Of a stretch of 64,000 nt of DNA, positions 1 through 10,390 are shown in pieces. The notes below the pieces were generated by a model. It ran no database searches, was not told where the DNA came from, and worked only from the letters and a program-made list of their open reading frames with translations. The position numbers and the translations under genes are program-made. Position 1 is the first letter of the stretch, and each line of letters begins with the position of its first letter. The stretch is from Chrysemys picta bellii (lineage: Eukaryota > Chordata > Testudines > Emydidae): positions 221,002,394-221,066,393 of the forward strand of contig NC_088792.1 in the NCBI RefSeq assembly GCF_011386835.1, given 5' to 3'.

Positions 1-270
1 GCACCCTGTGCAGTCATTTGCATCTGTGCAAATGCTACAAAATCAGAATGGTACCATTCAGCATTGCTGGTATGCTATGTTGTGCTGTACAATATTCAGT
101 GTGTACGTACACACACACACAAAGTATGACAGCTTGCAGATCATCAGCTAGTTTTGTAGCCAGGACTGCCAACGTTTCCTAACAAGAGCATACACCATTT
201 ATAGTAAAAAACACAGAGGGTTAACAATCACTCTTTATCACTGAGAATATTAATTTCTGTTGCGACTTAC
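1..270 (-). other. Start of the intron after the 271-342 exon
   Basis: On the minus strand this is the 5' part of the intron that follows the peroxidasin-like exon. The donor GTAAGT is the complement of 265-270. The stretch holds a short CA run near 105-121 and, at 1-35, a copy of a small repeat centred on GTGCAGTCATTT that recurs near 1385 and, inverted, near 4590. I see no other exon or element in it. Confidence 0.7.
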
Positions 271-342
271 AGGTATTGCAGATTTTCAAGCCCTTCAAAA
301 GCATTTCTTGAAATCTTCTTGATTTGGTTGTTATTCAGAAGC
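271..342 (-). CDS. PXDNL: Peroxidasin-like exon (one LRR unit, 72 nt)
   Basis: Read on the minus strand, this 72-nt block begins after a TTTACAG acceptor and ends before a GTAAGT donor. It encodes LLNNNQIKKISRNAFEGLEN followed by LQYL, a textbook leucine-rich repeat. It starts with G, which completes the Leu codon CT|G left by the exon at 39738-39809, so both flanking introns are phase 2. Peroxidasins are secreted or extracellular-matrix haem peroxidases with N-terminal LRRs, Ig domains, a peroxidase domain and a VWC domain; PXDN forms the sulfilimine cross-links of collagen IV, whereas the role and enzymatic activity of PXDNL are less clear. From memory, human PXDNL reads KISRNAFEGLENL here and PXDN reads RIPSGAFEDLENL, so PXDNL is favoured. 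Family assignment is strong; the paralogue choice is less certain because it rests on recall, not alignment. Confidence 0.85.
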
Positions 343-730
343 CTGTAAATCATACACAAACATTTAATTCTCAATAACAGCAAGTTAGAAAATAATAAAG
401 ATCATCTGATTGAACCAAAGTACATTTAAATATTTTACCAACATAGTCAGACTATTAAAACACTTTTTAGCATTAAGAAAAACTAGAAGTGTGTGGAACA
501 ATTTTTTTTCCCAATTAAACCCCTCTCTTCATGGTTGCACTCAATAATCACAAAATAATTAGCATCACAGACAGTGAAATTGATGCTGGCAGGAGCAAGT
601 TTAATTTTAACAACAAACAATTCATACACAAATTATTCACCAAAGCTCTGCACTGCCTGTCTGGTAAATGAAAATTGTAATAATATTTCTGTATTAGAGG
701 GACACTGTTTTCCCTTGAAGTTCACATGAT

Positions 731-802
731 GGATGAAATCCTGACTCCATTGAAGTCAACAGTAAAATTCTCATGGAGTAAAATGGGAGCAGGATTTCAT
801 CC
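731..802. repeat. Short degenerate palindromic repeat
   Basis: The ends GGATGAAATCCTGACTCC and GGGAGCAGGATTTCATCC are inverted copies of each other around a centre containing CATTGAAGTCAA. This is the look of old, short palindromic interspersed repeats common in reptile and bird genomes. Related wording (TTGACTTTAAGGATGCAGGA) recurs near 48560. I cannot name the family. Confidence 0.55.
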
Positions 803-1374
803 AAGGCATTTCCATGAAGGATGGAAATGTATTTTTTCATTCAGGAATCCTGTTAAGTCACAGATCCTTGAAGTACACTGAAAGTAAACTAATCAAGGCA
901 GCTGCATCTGACTGTGTTGGGGGAAAATAACCCTTTGTGCAGAGCTCAGTATTCCAGCAAGCCCTGCACCATACTAAAACGAAACCGTCCTTTTGAGGAG
1001 CATGTCACACTTAAGCCCTTCATGTGAACAATTCATTTTTGTTGTGTTTTTTTTCTTGGTGTTACTGTTAAAGTCTGACACCAGAGGCAAGCTGTCAATT
1101 TTAGGAAAGAAAATGGTTTAGTCTTCAAAAGTTCAGCAAAAAGTATTAAATTCTTAAAATAAAGAGGGCACTTTTATGCACTTAAGTGAAAAGGTGCATA
1201 CCACCATTTTTGGTGAATTAAAGATCATAAGGGCACCAGAATATAGATTTTATTCCACCCCTTCCATTTTCCAGATGCAGCTGTGAGAAGTGTTTCCACC
1301 TGCTTGGGGTAAATGTGGTCCCACCTCTTCTGTGACTGCCAATCAATCAAAATCTTCAGTCTCATTCCCCATGG

Positions 1375-1440
1375 ATCACCCCTTGTGTAGTCATTTACAC
1401 CTGTGCACAGGGTATGCAAAGCAATACTGTGCTGTATATG
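1375..1440. repeat. Small recurrent repeat with GTAGTCATTTACACC core
   Basis: The core CTTGTGTAGTCATTTACACC matches 4-25 (CCTGTGCAGTCATTTGCATC) and the reverse complement of about 4575-4605 (CCTTGTGCAGTCATTTACAC). Three copies in 4.6 kb point to an old interspersed family rather than to local duplication. No function is implied. Confidence 0.4.
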
Positions 1441-1639
1441 AACCCCAGCTTTGGTGTTTCCTAACTTTTTGATGCATGACTATTCAATCTTCATGTTCCC
1501 TTGACATATCACAGGGCTATGTTCCATACACAAGTCAGACTCTATCCCTGTCTTGTACCAGTTTTGCACGTCTGAATAGTACGCTCCTTTTGCTATTTCT
1601 GACATTCAGTTTTTGTTCTGTACAACCAATAATTTAACA

Positions 1640-1978
1640 TCATTAATCTGGGCTTGAATAGGGACTGGTAGTGGCTGGCTCATTACAGAAGCAGCTTTTC
1701 CTCTCCTGGAATTGACACCTCCTCATCTATTGTTGGGAGTGGACTACATCCACCCTGATTGAATTGGCCCTGTCAACACTGGTTCTCCACTTGGGAAGTA
1801 ACTCCCTGCTCTCCATGTGTCAGTATATAATGCCTGTATCTGTAACTTTCACTCTATGCATCCGAAGAAGTGAGGTTTTTACCCATGAAAGCTTATGCCC
1901 AAATAAATCTGTTAGTCTTTAAGGTGCCACCAGACTCCTTGTTGTTTTTGTAGATACAGACTAACACGGCTATCCCCT
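1640..1978 (+). mobile_element. Penelope-like element, 3' end fragment
   Basis: The block opens with CTTGAATAGGGACTGGTAG and TGGCTGGCTCATTACA, closely matching 59680-59712 at the end of the coding part of the larger Penelope-like element. It ends with the shared terminal stretch that runs from GAAGTGAGGTTTTTACCCA through AAAGCTTATGCCCAAATAAA to GATACAGACTAACACGGCT. Nearly the same end is seen at 54590-54702. It is a non-coding pseudo-LTR region; the element is 5' truncated. I did not find a clear target-site duplication. Confidence 0.7.
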
Positions 1979-2066
1979 GATACTTGACACCATACAAGAG
2001 TAATAAATCCAACAGTTTAGGATAAGAAATGAAGAACAATACCATAGCCATAGTGAATTTACGTAC

Positions 2067-2460
2067 TGTCAGGGCCGTGCCATGGGCAGACTGTGTGCAC
2101 TGGTCAGTTACCAAGTTGCGGATGGGAGTCAAGTAGTGGAGTCAGGGTTGAACTGGATCAGGATACCACAAAGTCAAGATCAGGTAAAAGGTAACAGACA
2201 GCAGCCACGTAGCAGAGCTGGGGACAAAGCAGGGTCAGAAGCCAGAGTCTAGGGTCCACAGCAAGGCAAGGCCTGGAGCGGAAGCAAGCAGGCGGTCTGT
2301 GCCATTGCTCAGTTAGCTCCCCATGATGGCTTCCTGGTTTATATACCAGAATAAGCCAACCAGTGGGACGTAGGGGGCCGCCACTCAGGCCAAGCTGGGC
2401 TGTACTTCCTGCAATACCTTGCTTCACATGGTCCTCCAGTAGAAACCCACCCTGAGCTAC
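2067..2460 (+). repeat. Possible LTR-like repeat, unclassified
   Basis: This 0.4-kb, moderately GC-rich block starts TGTCAGGGCC and holds a TATA-like GGTTTATATACC near 2336. That suggests a fragment of a long terminal repeat of an endogenous retrovirus or LTR retrotransposon. I found neither a matching CA end nor a target duplication, and a CR1 piece follows about 80 bp later. The call rests on composition and the start motif only. Confidence 0.3.
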
Positions 2461-2539
2461 CGATAATGATGCAGAAGCATTGGTGACCCAAGAACCCTCA
2501 TAGTTCCAGGTTCTAGTCCTTCAGGTTATTATAGGTAGG

Positions 2540-2745
2540 TACAGAATCATAGAAATGTAGGGCTGGAGAGAACCCTAAGAAGTCATCAGATCCCAGATCC
2601 CTGTGCTGAGGCAGGCCAGGTAAACCTAGACCATCCTGACAGGTGTTTGTGTAACCTATTCTCAAAAAGCTCCAGTGACGCGGATTCCACAACCTCCCTT
2701 GGAAGCCTATTCCAGAGCATCATAAGCTCTTCTAAGTTAAAATTT
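2540..2745 (-). mobile_element. CR1 LINE 3' fragment, antisense
   Basis: The block starts ACAGAATCATAGAAATGTAG, the reverse complement of the TTCTATGATTCT end typical of CR1. It continues with AGGGCTGGAGAGAACC and later TTCCACAACCTCCCTTGGAA, the usual antisense wording of CR1 3' ends. Only the tail of the element is present, as expected from 5' truncation during target-primed reverse transcription. It is diverged and non-coding. Confidence 0.8.
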
Positions 2746-3914
2746 AGCCAAGACACTGAGACTAAAACCTTTACTTTTTGGTAGAAATGCTATGGTATCT
2801 TTCACGATTTGATGTGGTCAGAGCTTCCATCTTACATCTTGAACAGAAGACTGCACCCTCCAGCAGCACAACACTACCTAGCATTATAGTATGGCATCTG
2901 TTCAGAATTGACTGAAAGGAAAGAATGGCTCATAGTACTGAAGTGCTCCTAAAATGTGACACGCAGAAGTGCTGACACGAATCATCTTTATTTTTCTAGA
3001 TCTAATCACATGACATGGGTCAGAGTTACAAAAGACAAACTCCATCACATGGCAGGGGTCAGGATCCACTTACTCCACTGGCTGTTTTTACACAATGACT
3101 GGCCCAACCTGATCCTGTTTAGATAATGCGATTTAACGCAGATCTCAACAAACGGCGACATAATTCCAGCCCTGTATAAAGTCAAGCCACATACGGTTTG
3201 CAGCGTATACAGCTGCTGAGTCTATTTAAAGTGCCTGCTTAAAACATCAAGGATATCTCTATAAAGAATCACAATTCCTGTGAAGCAGCAATCTCAGCTA
3301 TGTTCACAGAGGTTTGAAGGAGCAATTAAAGTGTGAAGGGCATCACTGTTTACCATGGTTCAGCCACCTACACAGACCAGTAGAATGATTAATGAAAAAA
3401 ACAGCCAAGAAGAATGGAATCTAAGTATAAGATGAAAAGTGGCAGAGAAATAAATTACACAAGACCTATTCATGCAGAGTTTGAGTCTTCGGGGGAAAAG
3501 GGAGCTGTACTAATACACTGGAAACAGTTGCTGAATATGCAAAACAAATATGGACATTTTTTTCTGGCAAGTATTTCTAATATTTTTTAAAATACAAAAC
3601 TAAGACAGGTCCAGGGGGAGAGGAGAAGTCTACCCTTGCCATTCCAAAACTCAGCCCCTTGAAGCATCATTCCTTTTTCTTGGTGGTTAGGTTTTGGCAT
3701 ACATTTTAGCTCTGCATTTTAGAACTAGGACATAGTGGGACAGTAAGGGGGAATTTGCTGAAGTAACAGCCTTCCTTTGGGAATGGGTTGTGTTTCTGTT
3801 ACTGCTGAAAGAGGGAAAGCTATTGTTCTTGGCTCTTTTTACCCCATCTCTTTCTTTGTCCTTTGGCTCTGAGAGGTTGTTTTCTGTATTTTTCCCTTTA
3901 ATAATCTTTGCCTG

Positions 3915-4268
3915 TTGCGAAAGCTAAACAAACTCCCTGTGGACCACCTTCAAAGTAAGATATATGAAGTAAGAGGAGATGCACCTTTTACAGAACATAA
4001 TGACTTTGAGCAATACAAAGTCACTCCTGATTTTGCAGTACTGCAGAAGCACAAGGGGGCAACTCTAAATTTGACAGCAAAGTCTAATGGAAAGTCTGCA
4101 TACATTACTCATCCTTTGCATTTTCTTCCTAAAAAAAAAAAAATACCTGTATTATTCCTTGAAACAACTGATGACATCACATTCCAGCATGCAAGCCACT
4201 ACTTAACTAATGAAGAGGCCTCTGACATACAGAAGCAGAATGGACTAGTAGATATAACACTAAACTAG
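3915..4268 (+). other. Unrecognised 117-codon open frame, possible pseudogene or stray exon
   Basis: An open frame runs from about 3915 to a TAG at 4266-4268 with no ATG at its start; the first codons read TTG CGA AAG. Composition is protein-like rather than random: it contains KIYEVRGDAPFTEHNDFEQY, FAVLQKHKGATLNLTAKSNG and IPVLFLETTDDITFQHASHY. A run of 13 A at about 4131-4143 encodes a KKKK stretch. Upstream is pyrimidine-rich sequence that could act as an acceptor, but no good donor follows, and a MIR copy begins at the stop codon. I do not recognise the family. It may be a retropseudogene piece, part of an unknown transposon protein, or chance. Its strand is opposite to the host gene. Confidence 0.3.
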
Positions 4269-4440
4269 GACTCAGGAGACCTGGGATCTATTCCTGTCTT
4301 GACTGTTCGGTGTTCTTGGGTAAGTCAGTTCACTGTTCGGGACCTCAGTTTCCATATCTCTAAAATGGGGGTAATGAGATGGACCTCCTTTGTAAAGTGA
4401 TTTGAGATGTACTGATGAAAAGTAATATTATAACAATAAA
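4263..4440 (+). mobile_element. MIR SINE
   Basis: The block reads GACTCAGGAGACCTGGGATC, then GGGTAAGTCAGTTCACTG, CCTCAGTTTCCATATCTC, TAAAATGGGGGTAATGAGAT and TTTGTAAAGTGATTTGAGAT. These are in the order and spacing of the core and 3' half of the ancient MIR SINE. It ends in an A/T-rich AATAATATTATAAC tail region and carries no intact promoter. Confidence 0.85.
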
Positions 4441-5695
4441 ACACAAAGAAATCAGAACTACATCCTCACTATACCTTATACCACACAAAGGTATGGAGTC
4501 TTATTCACCCTGGTCCTGCATATTGTATTGACATTTACACCAATGAAAAGTAAGTGCAAAACTATCAGATTAGCATAATAGCATAGTGTAAATGACTGCA
4601 CAAGGTGCAAGGCAACAGTTAACCAATCTCATTGTACCCAACTTTCTCCTATGGACTATGTCCAATCTAGAATATGAGAGGTTTTCTCATCAAAGTGCAT
4701 ATGATAAATGATTAATGAGAACGAAAAAAAATAAACCTCTCTCCACTGACTGATAGAGAGAAGAGTGAACAAAAAACAGCTGCAAATCATCAACCAGCAA
4801 ATCAGAAGGATTTGGAAAATGTGTGTAGAAAGAGGCAATGCAATTTTAAATTATAGTTTAGGAACAAAACTTTCATTATAATTCATAGGAATTTACAAGT
4901 TCTGTTCTCGCTGGAAATAATGAAAAAAGATCCTAAATGTTACCATGACAGTTCATTTCTAGCAGAAAATTTTCACTATTCATTTGTGCTTTGTTTCAGC
5001 ATGCTGTAGAGTGAGTTACATGCATACTCCCCATTAACATTTAGAGAAATATGGGTGAAAAATCTCTGCACCACTTTGAAAACACATCCCCTTGTCTCCA
5101 AATCATAAAGAAAAATACAATCACAGTCATGTTTTGTACCAGATCAAAGATTTTCAGTGATCAGCTACTCAAAAGTCTAAACATGACAGCAAACCAATTT
5201 GGAAATATCCCTCCAAAATGATATTTCATCCTTTATGGCAGCCAAGCTTATTCTCACCCTCAGAAACATGATTAAACTAATGGTAAACACAGGAACACTT
5301 GGCTGGGTAGAAAGGTCAAATCTAATGCTGAACATCTGAAAAACATGTTCAATTCTGATTAGTGTGCAATGATGCCTACAGCCTAAACAAAAAACCTACG
5401 TATTCTCCTTGGAGGTTTATGAAGTGTCTCCAGTGAATTTTTTTTTTTAATGGAAATGACAAAAGCATTGGAAATATTCTTTATTAAACAGGCTGATGTG
5501 TTTTAGGGTGTGTGTGATCAGATTAATTAGGTTAATGGTGTGATGTTCCATTTGACATAGTGAGATGAACCATATGTTTGCACTATTTGCTTGTTTCCAT
5601 AACTCTACACACTCTACACACTCGATTTTTCTTTCCTGCCCAGGATTTTCTAAAGCTTAAAAAGAAATGCTAGCATCAGTATAGGTTGAAAGAAA

Positions 5696-5980
5696 GGCCT
5701 AGTCCACACTAACCCCCCACTTCGGACTAAGGTACGCAAATTCAGCTACGTTAATAACGTAGCTGAATTCGAAGTACCTTAGTCCGAACTTACCGTGGGT
5801 CCAGACGCAGCAGGCAGGCTCCCCCGTCGATGCCGCGTACTCCTCTCGCCAAGCTGGAGTACCGGCGTCGACGGCGAGCACTTCCGGGATCGATTTATCG
5901 CGCCTAGACAAGACGCGATAAATCGATCCCAGAAGATCGATTGCCTGCCGCCGAACCAGGAAGTAAGTGTAGACGTACCC
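5696..5980. mobile_element. 285-bp MITE with nested hairpins
   Basis: The ends GGCCTAGTCCACACTAAC and (reverse complement of the right end) GGGTACGTCTACACTTAC are inverted relatives. Flanks share AAAGAAA on both sides, so the target duplication is 3 to 8 bp and cannot be fixed in this low-complexity context. Inside are a palindrome at about 5748-5770 around ACGTTAATAACGT and another at about 5887-5931 with arms GGGATCGATTTATCGCG and CGCGATAAATCGATCCC. GC content is far above the flanks. The GGGTA-GTCTACACT end resembles the Harbinger end at 24009, but a hAT-type origin is also possible. It encodes no protein. Confidence 0.75.
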
Positions 5981-8319
5981 AAAGAAAGAGAAAGAAATTG
6001 CATCTGAGAACAAAGGAACAAATAGTTGCCAAAGAACAGTAAGCAGACCTATGTATTCATGTGTTCCATCCTCAGAGCTGTGTCATTCTGCACCAGGCCA
6101 AATATAGCTTATGTACTATGGCTCAGATCAAGCAAAGCAAAGCTGAATTAATGACACATGTGCTTAACATTAAGCATGTGCTTAAGTGCTCTGCTGGATT
6201 GAGGCCTATACTGGCCCAAGAGCTGCTTGTTCCTGATCTTAGCTGTTCTATTTCATGGCATACAAACAGAGAAGCAGATAAAGGCAAATACTCTTGCTGA
6301 CAGGCTGCAATGTAACCCTACCCTTTTGCTGAGCATTCAGACGGACAACACACAAGAACCCAAAAAACAGAGAGAGAGAGAAAACATGCTGTTCCCCAGT
6401 GACGCACAACTCACCCCAGCTTGCTGTAAGCTGGCTCTCTCAAGACTTACTCTGTTCTGCATACTTTGCCTCAAAACCCCTTAGCTGTCCCTCCCTGCTC
6501 CTGCAATTTCAGTTCCAACACAGTCCTCCAGGATGAGACCAAAGACTGGTCCAAAAAGGATGGGCAAAGGAATAGCCCAAGAGGAGGGCTGAAGGCTCTT
6601 CTGTTTGGGGGCATTTTGTGAATTTTCAGTTGTACCTTCTTGTTGAAGGAAACAAACCTGTGCAGCGAAACTCATTGGTTTTAAAGTCCAATACCTTTGC
6701 CACTCAGTTCACACAGCTCTCAAATAATTACGATTGTTTGTGTGATATTGCCCAAAGTGTGCTAAGAACTCGACACACACAGTCCCTGTCCAGAAAAGTT
6801 TACAATCTACATAATCTAATCACAATTGCTCTTTGCTCAATATTTATGAAAACTTCCAAGAATGTTCACTGACTGAACAAAGTTTGTGATTAGAAAGCCA
6901 GATTTTCAGTTCCACTCCAGCCCTTTCGCTGTTGTTCAGGCAGCATAACAGGGACAGCAGAGAATTCCCCTGTTGGGAGGGATTGTCAAAGATGGCAGCA
7001 TCAGCCACCTTTACCCTGCATGGTTTAGGGGACATAGCACGCCAGGGTGGGGAGGGGAATATACTGGACCGCCACTCTGCTGATCCTCAGCTGGTATATG
7101 GTCCATAAGGGAACAGCTCCTACGCTGCCCTAGCTCTTTGAGGGGAGCATCCGGCCCTGAGTCATATATTTTAATGAGTTAATTTGAATTGACAAAAAGC
7201 ATGGGGACTGCATATGTATTTTATCTGGCTGATCTCAGAAATCCAACTACCATTTCTACCTCATAGATGCTCCGGCACTACAAGGGTGATAAGCCGAGTA
7301 TATACAACTATATATGTATTATTGCATGAGAAACTACTAATTTGTTTCTGAAGAAGTGTAAACTGCATTACAGTGGTTAATTTCCACAATGATTTTGTAA
7401 TTCATGAAACTGCACTCAATAGAAAGGATTCATCTGGTTTTATTATTATTTTCTTTCAAGACAAGGAGTAGTCAAAACACAGACAGACAATGACATCAAA
7501 TGTTGGCACTCTAATTTCAAGAGTGCACTCAACATGAGAAACTTCTGTTTTCACTTTAAAAGTATTCAGACTTCATAGCATTTGACTCAGACCACATATT
7601 GCCAGCACATTTTTCATTAACATAGCCTCATTGAATTTCAATAGCTTGATACACACAGTCCCTTGGTTGCAATCAGCAAATTGCCATACATTATGTACAG
7701 TAGCATGACAAACAAATTCATATGTGTAAGTCACACCATCAGAAATATTCATCAACCGCTCAGAAACAAAATGAACCAGTTTTCTGGAAAACACTTAACA
7801 ATGATTGGATAAATGACCTAAATACATCATTCTAAGATTCCGAACACATTAAATGAAGTGCGTGTAGATGTATAGAGACATAATTTTAAAGGGACCTTCA
7901 ATTTTGCAAGTACAATTAACTGGAAGTGGAATTAACAGCAAAGGCAAATGCTAACATTCAGATATTTAATTATCTTATTTCAAATTACACCCACAAAACT
8001 GCAGGCTGCTTCTCAATACAATAGCTCAAAAGATCTCAAGCCTGCAGAAGCTGAAAACATTACTAGCACCTATCATGAGTGCAGTCTCTTCACTGTTTTA
8101 TAAGATGTCACAAAAGCTAATAAGGCATTGCAATCACTCCATCTCAGGTAAGCACAATGGCCATTTGAATACCATGTGATACTATATTAACCCACTAGTC
8201 AACTTCTCTACAGACACCAGGGAAGTTTGGTCAGTGGAAAGACTGAACATGTAATTCTTAGGGTCAGTGGTAGGATGGTGAGAACCCACTAGCCCTATAA
8301 GAAACCACAGTGGCTCAGA

Positions 8320-10300
8320 AGGAATTGTTCCACCAGCTAAACAAATGCAACACATCATTGCAACATCTATGATCCAAGTACTGGCATCTGATTGACTACA
8401 TCATTGTCCAGGCCCAGGATTGCAAAGATGTCCTCATTATTCAAGCCATGACTGGAAATGACGACTGCTGGACTGATCATCACCTCACGCACTTGATCTT
8501 GACCACACTAGCCCCTAAACAACGGCTGCAATGGAAATGATGTGGGCAGAAAGTTAACTTAGAGGCCCGCAAGGTTCCAACAAAGCATGACCCCTTCTGC
8601 CAATGCCTCAGCAAAAACTTGATAAATATCAAAGAAAGTCAACCGGAATTTGTCAGCAGCACCTGGGATGCCCTCAAATCTATCATCCTCAGTACTTGTG
8701 AAGACATGCTTGGGTTCTCTACCAGAGAACATCAGGACTGGTTTGATGAAAATCATCAGGAGATACAAGACTTGATCAATCAGAAACATAAGGCCTTTTG
8801 TGTATGGCAGAATGACATCAGCTCTGTGCAAAAGAAGTCATCTCACCAATAAGCAAAGGCAGAGGTCCAAAAAAGAATATGTGACATGAAGAACAGATGG
8901 TGGCTGGATAAATCAAATGAGATTTCAACTTCTTGCTGAATCCCATGATATACATGGATTCTTTAACACCGTTAAAACAATTTATGACCTATACCTCTGA
9001 GGGCCATCCTCCCCCGACATCTAAGGATGGAGGGGAGTTGATCAAAGAAATGGAAGCTGTCAACACATGCTGGAAGGAACACTTCATTAGAACTCCTCAA
9101 TCAGGATTCTGCTGTTGATGACAGTGTCTTCACCTTCATCCCACACCACCTGATCAGATACAAACTCAGAATACCTCCAAACCTGGAAGAAGTGTGGAAA
9201 GCTATTAAGAAGATGGAGAATAACAAGGCATCTGGGGTCAATGGAATCCCTGCAGAAATTTACAAGCAGAAGAACTCACCTCACAGCTACATACTCTTGT
9301 TCTGAAAATCTGGATCCATGAGAAAATCCCAGATGAACTTAGATGCTATGATTGCGTGCTTCCCATATCTTGGAAGCCACGTCTCACAAACAGCTGATAT
9401 TGATGAAGAAATCCAGTGCAGGCTCAAATGTGGAAGCTGAGCTTTTGGACATCTGATAAAGAGGGTGTCTGAAGATTGCGACATCAGAACCAAAACCAAA
9501 CTCATGGTGTATAAAGCTGTTGTGATCCCCACCTAGAATGACCAGATGTCCCGTTTTTAAAGGGACAGTCCCGTTTTTGGGGACTTTTTCTTATATAGGC
9601 ACCTATTACCCCCCACCCCGTCCCGTTTTTTCACAGTTCCTATCTGATCACCCTATCCTCTACTGTATGGGGATGAAATGTGGACAACATGCAGGAGACA
9701 TCTTAAAGCGCTGAAATAGTATCATCAATGCTTTATATGCAAGATTCTCCTAACTAAATGGGATGATAGCTGTATTAACATCAGCCAATATTACAAGCAT
9801 TGAGACTATGATTATTTATCATCAACTTTGCAGGGCATGCCATGTCATCCGGATGCCTGCTTTCACACTGCCAAAACAAGTCTTTTACTCTAAACTCAGC
9901 CAAGGGAAATGCACAAGAGGAGGGTAGAAAAAAATGGTACAGGGCTAATCAAGGCTAATATGAGGAAATGCAACATTGACAACAACTTGTGGGAATGTAT
10001 AACCCAGGACCAACAACAATGGAGGACCTGCTTGAGGCAGAAAATTCAGCACTTTGAGAATCAAATGTCTACATATAACGGAAAAATGGAAGCAATAGAA
10101 AGAGCGTGCTATGGCCCGAACCACTACCCCAGGTTCACCTGCCCTGCTCGGAAATGCATGTCTGCAATGTGGCAGAGTCTGTGGCTCCAGTATAGAGGCC
10201 TTATCAGCCATCAGCAGACCCACAGATAACTTAAAATGCTCAATCCATGAAAGACAATCATCCTTGACCTTGAGGGATTTCCAGTGATGACAATTCCATA
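8320..10300 (+). pseudogene. Degraded RTE-type LINE (endonuclease/reverse transcriptase remnants)
   Basis: Frames must be changed many times, but the order of recognisable pieces is that of an RTE LINE. The endonuclease end (KYWHLIDYIIVQAQD, then WTDHHLTHL) is near 8375-8495. The linker to the RT (HQDWFDENHQEIQDLINQKH) is at about 8728-8790, then YTSEGHPPPTSKDGGELIKE near 8990 and NNKASGVNGIPAEIYK near 9220. The C-terminal part (PYLGSHVSQTADIDEE, KTKLMVYKAVVIPT) is at 9365-9530, continuing with LLYGDEMWTTCRRHLKALK after a nested MITE. A final zinc-finger-like piece ends in SHQQTHR near 10229. The RT catalytic centre is missing between about 9280 and 9340, so part of the core was deleted. The copy is dead. 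Confidence 0.75.
9536..9653. mobile_element. 118-bp TA-flanked MITE nested in the RTE remnant
   Basis: TA dinucleotides at 9534-9535 and 9654-9655 bracket the insert. Left end GAATGACCAGATGTCCCG and right end CTGATCACCC form inverted termini. Inside, GTCCCGTTTTT is repeated in tandem around GGGACA. The RTE reading (VVIPT on the left, LLYGDE on the right) is interrupted exactly here, which confirms the borders. Same family as 35886-36006. Confidence 0.8.
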
Positions 10301-10328
10301 AGTAGTCCAATTAAAATCAGTGGAAGTT

Positions 10329-10390
10329 GGGATGAAGGTGAAGACACTGTCATCAACAGCAGAATCCTGATTGAGGAGTTCTAATGAAGT
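10329..10390. repeat. 62-bp perfect inverted copy of 9081-9142
   Basis: The reverse complement of 10329-10390 is identical, base for base by eye, to 9081-9142, a piece of the RTE remnant 1.2 kb upstream. Sequence on either side of the match does not extend the homology. It lies just past the recognisable end of the RTE copy. Confidence 0.85.
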
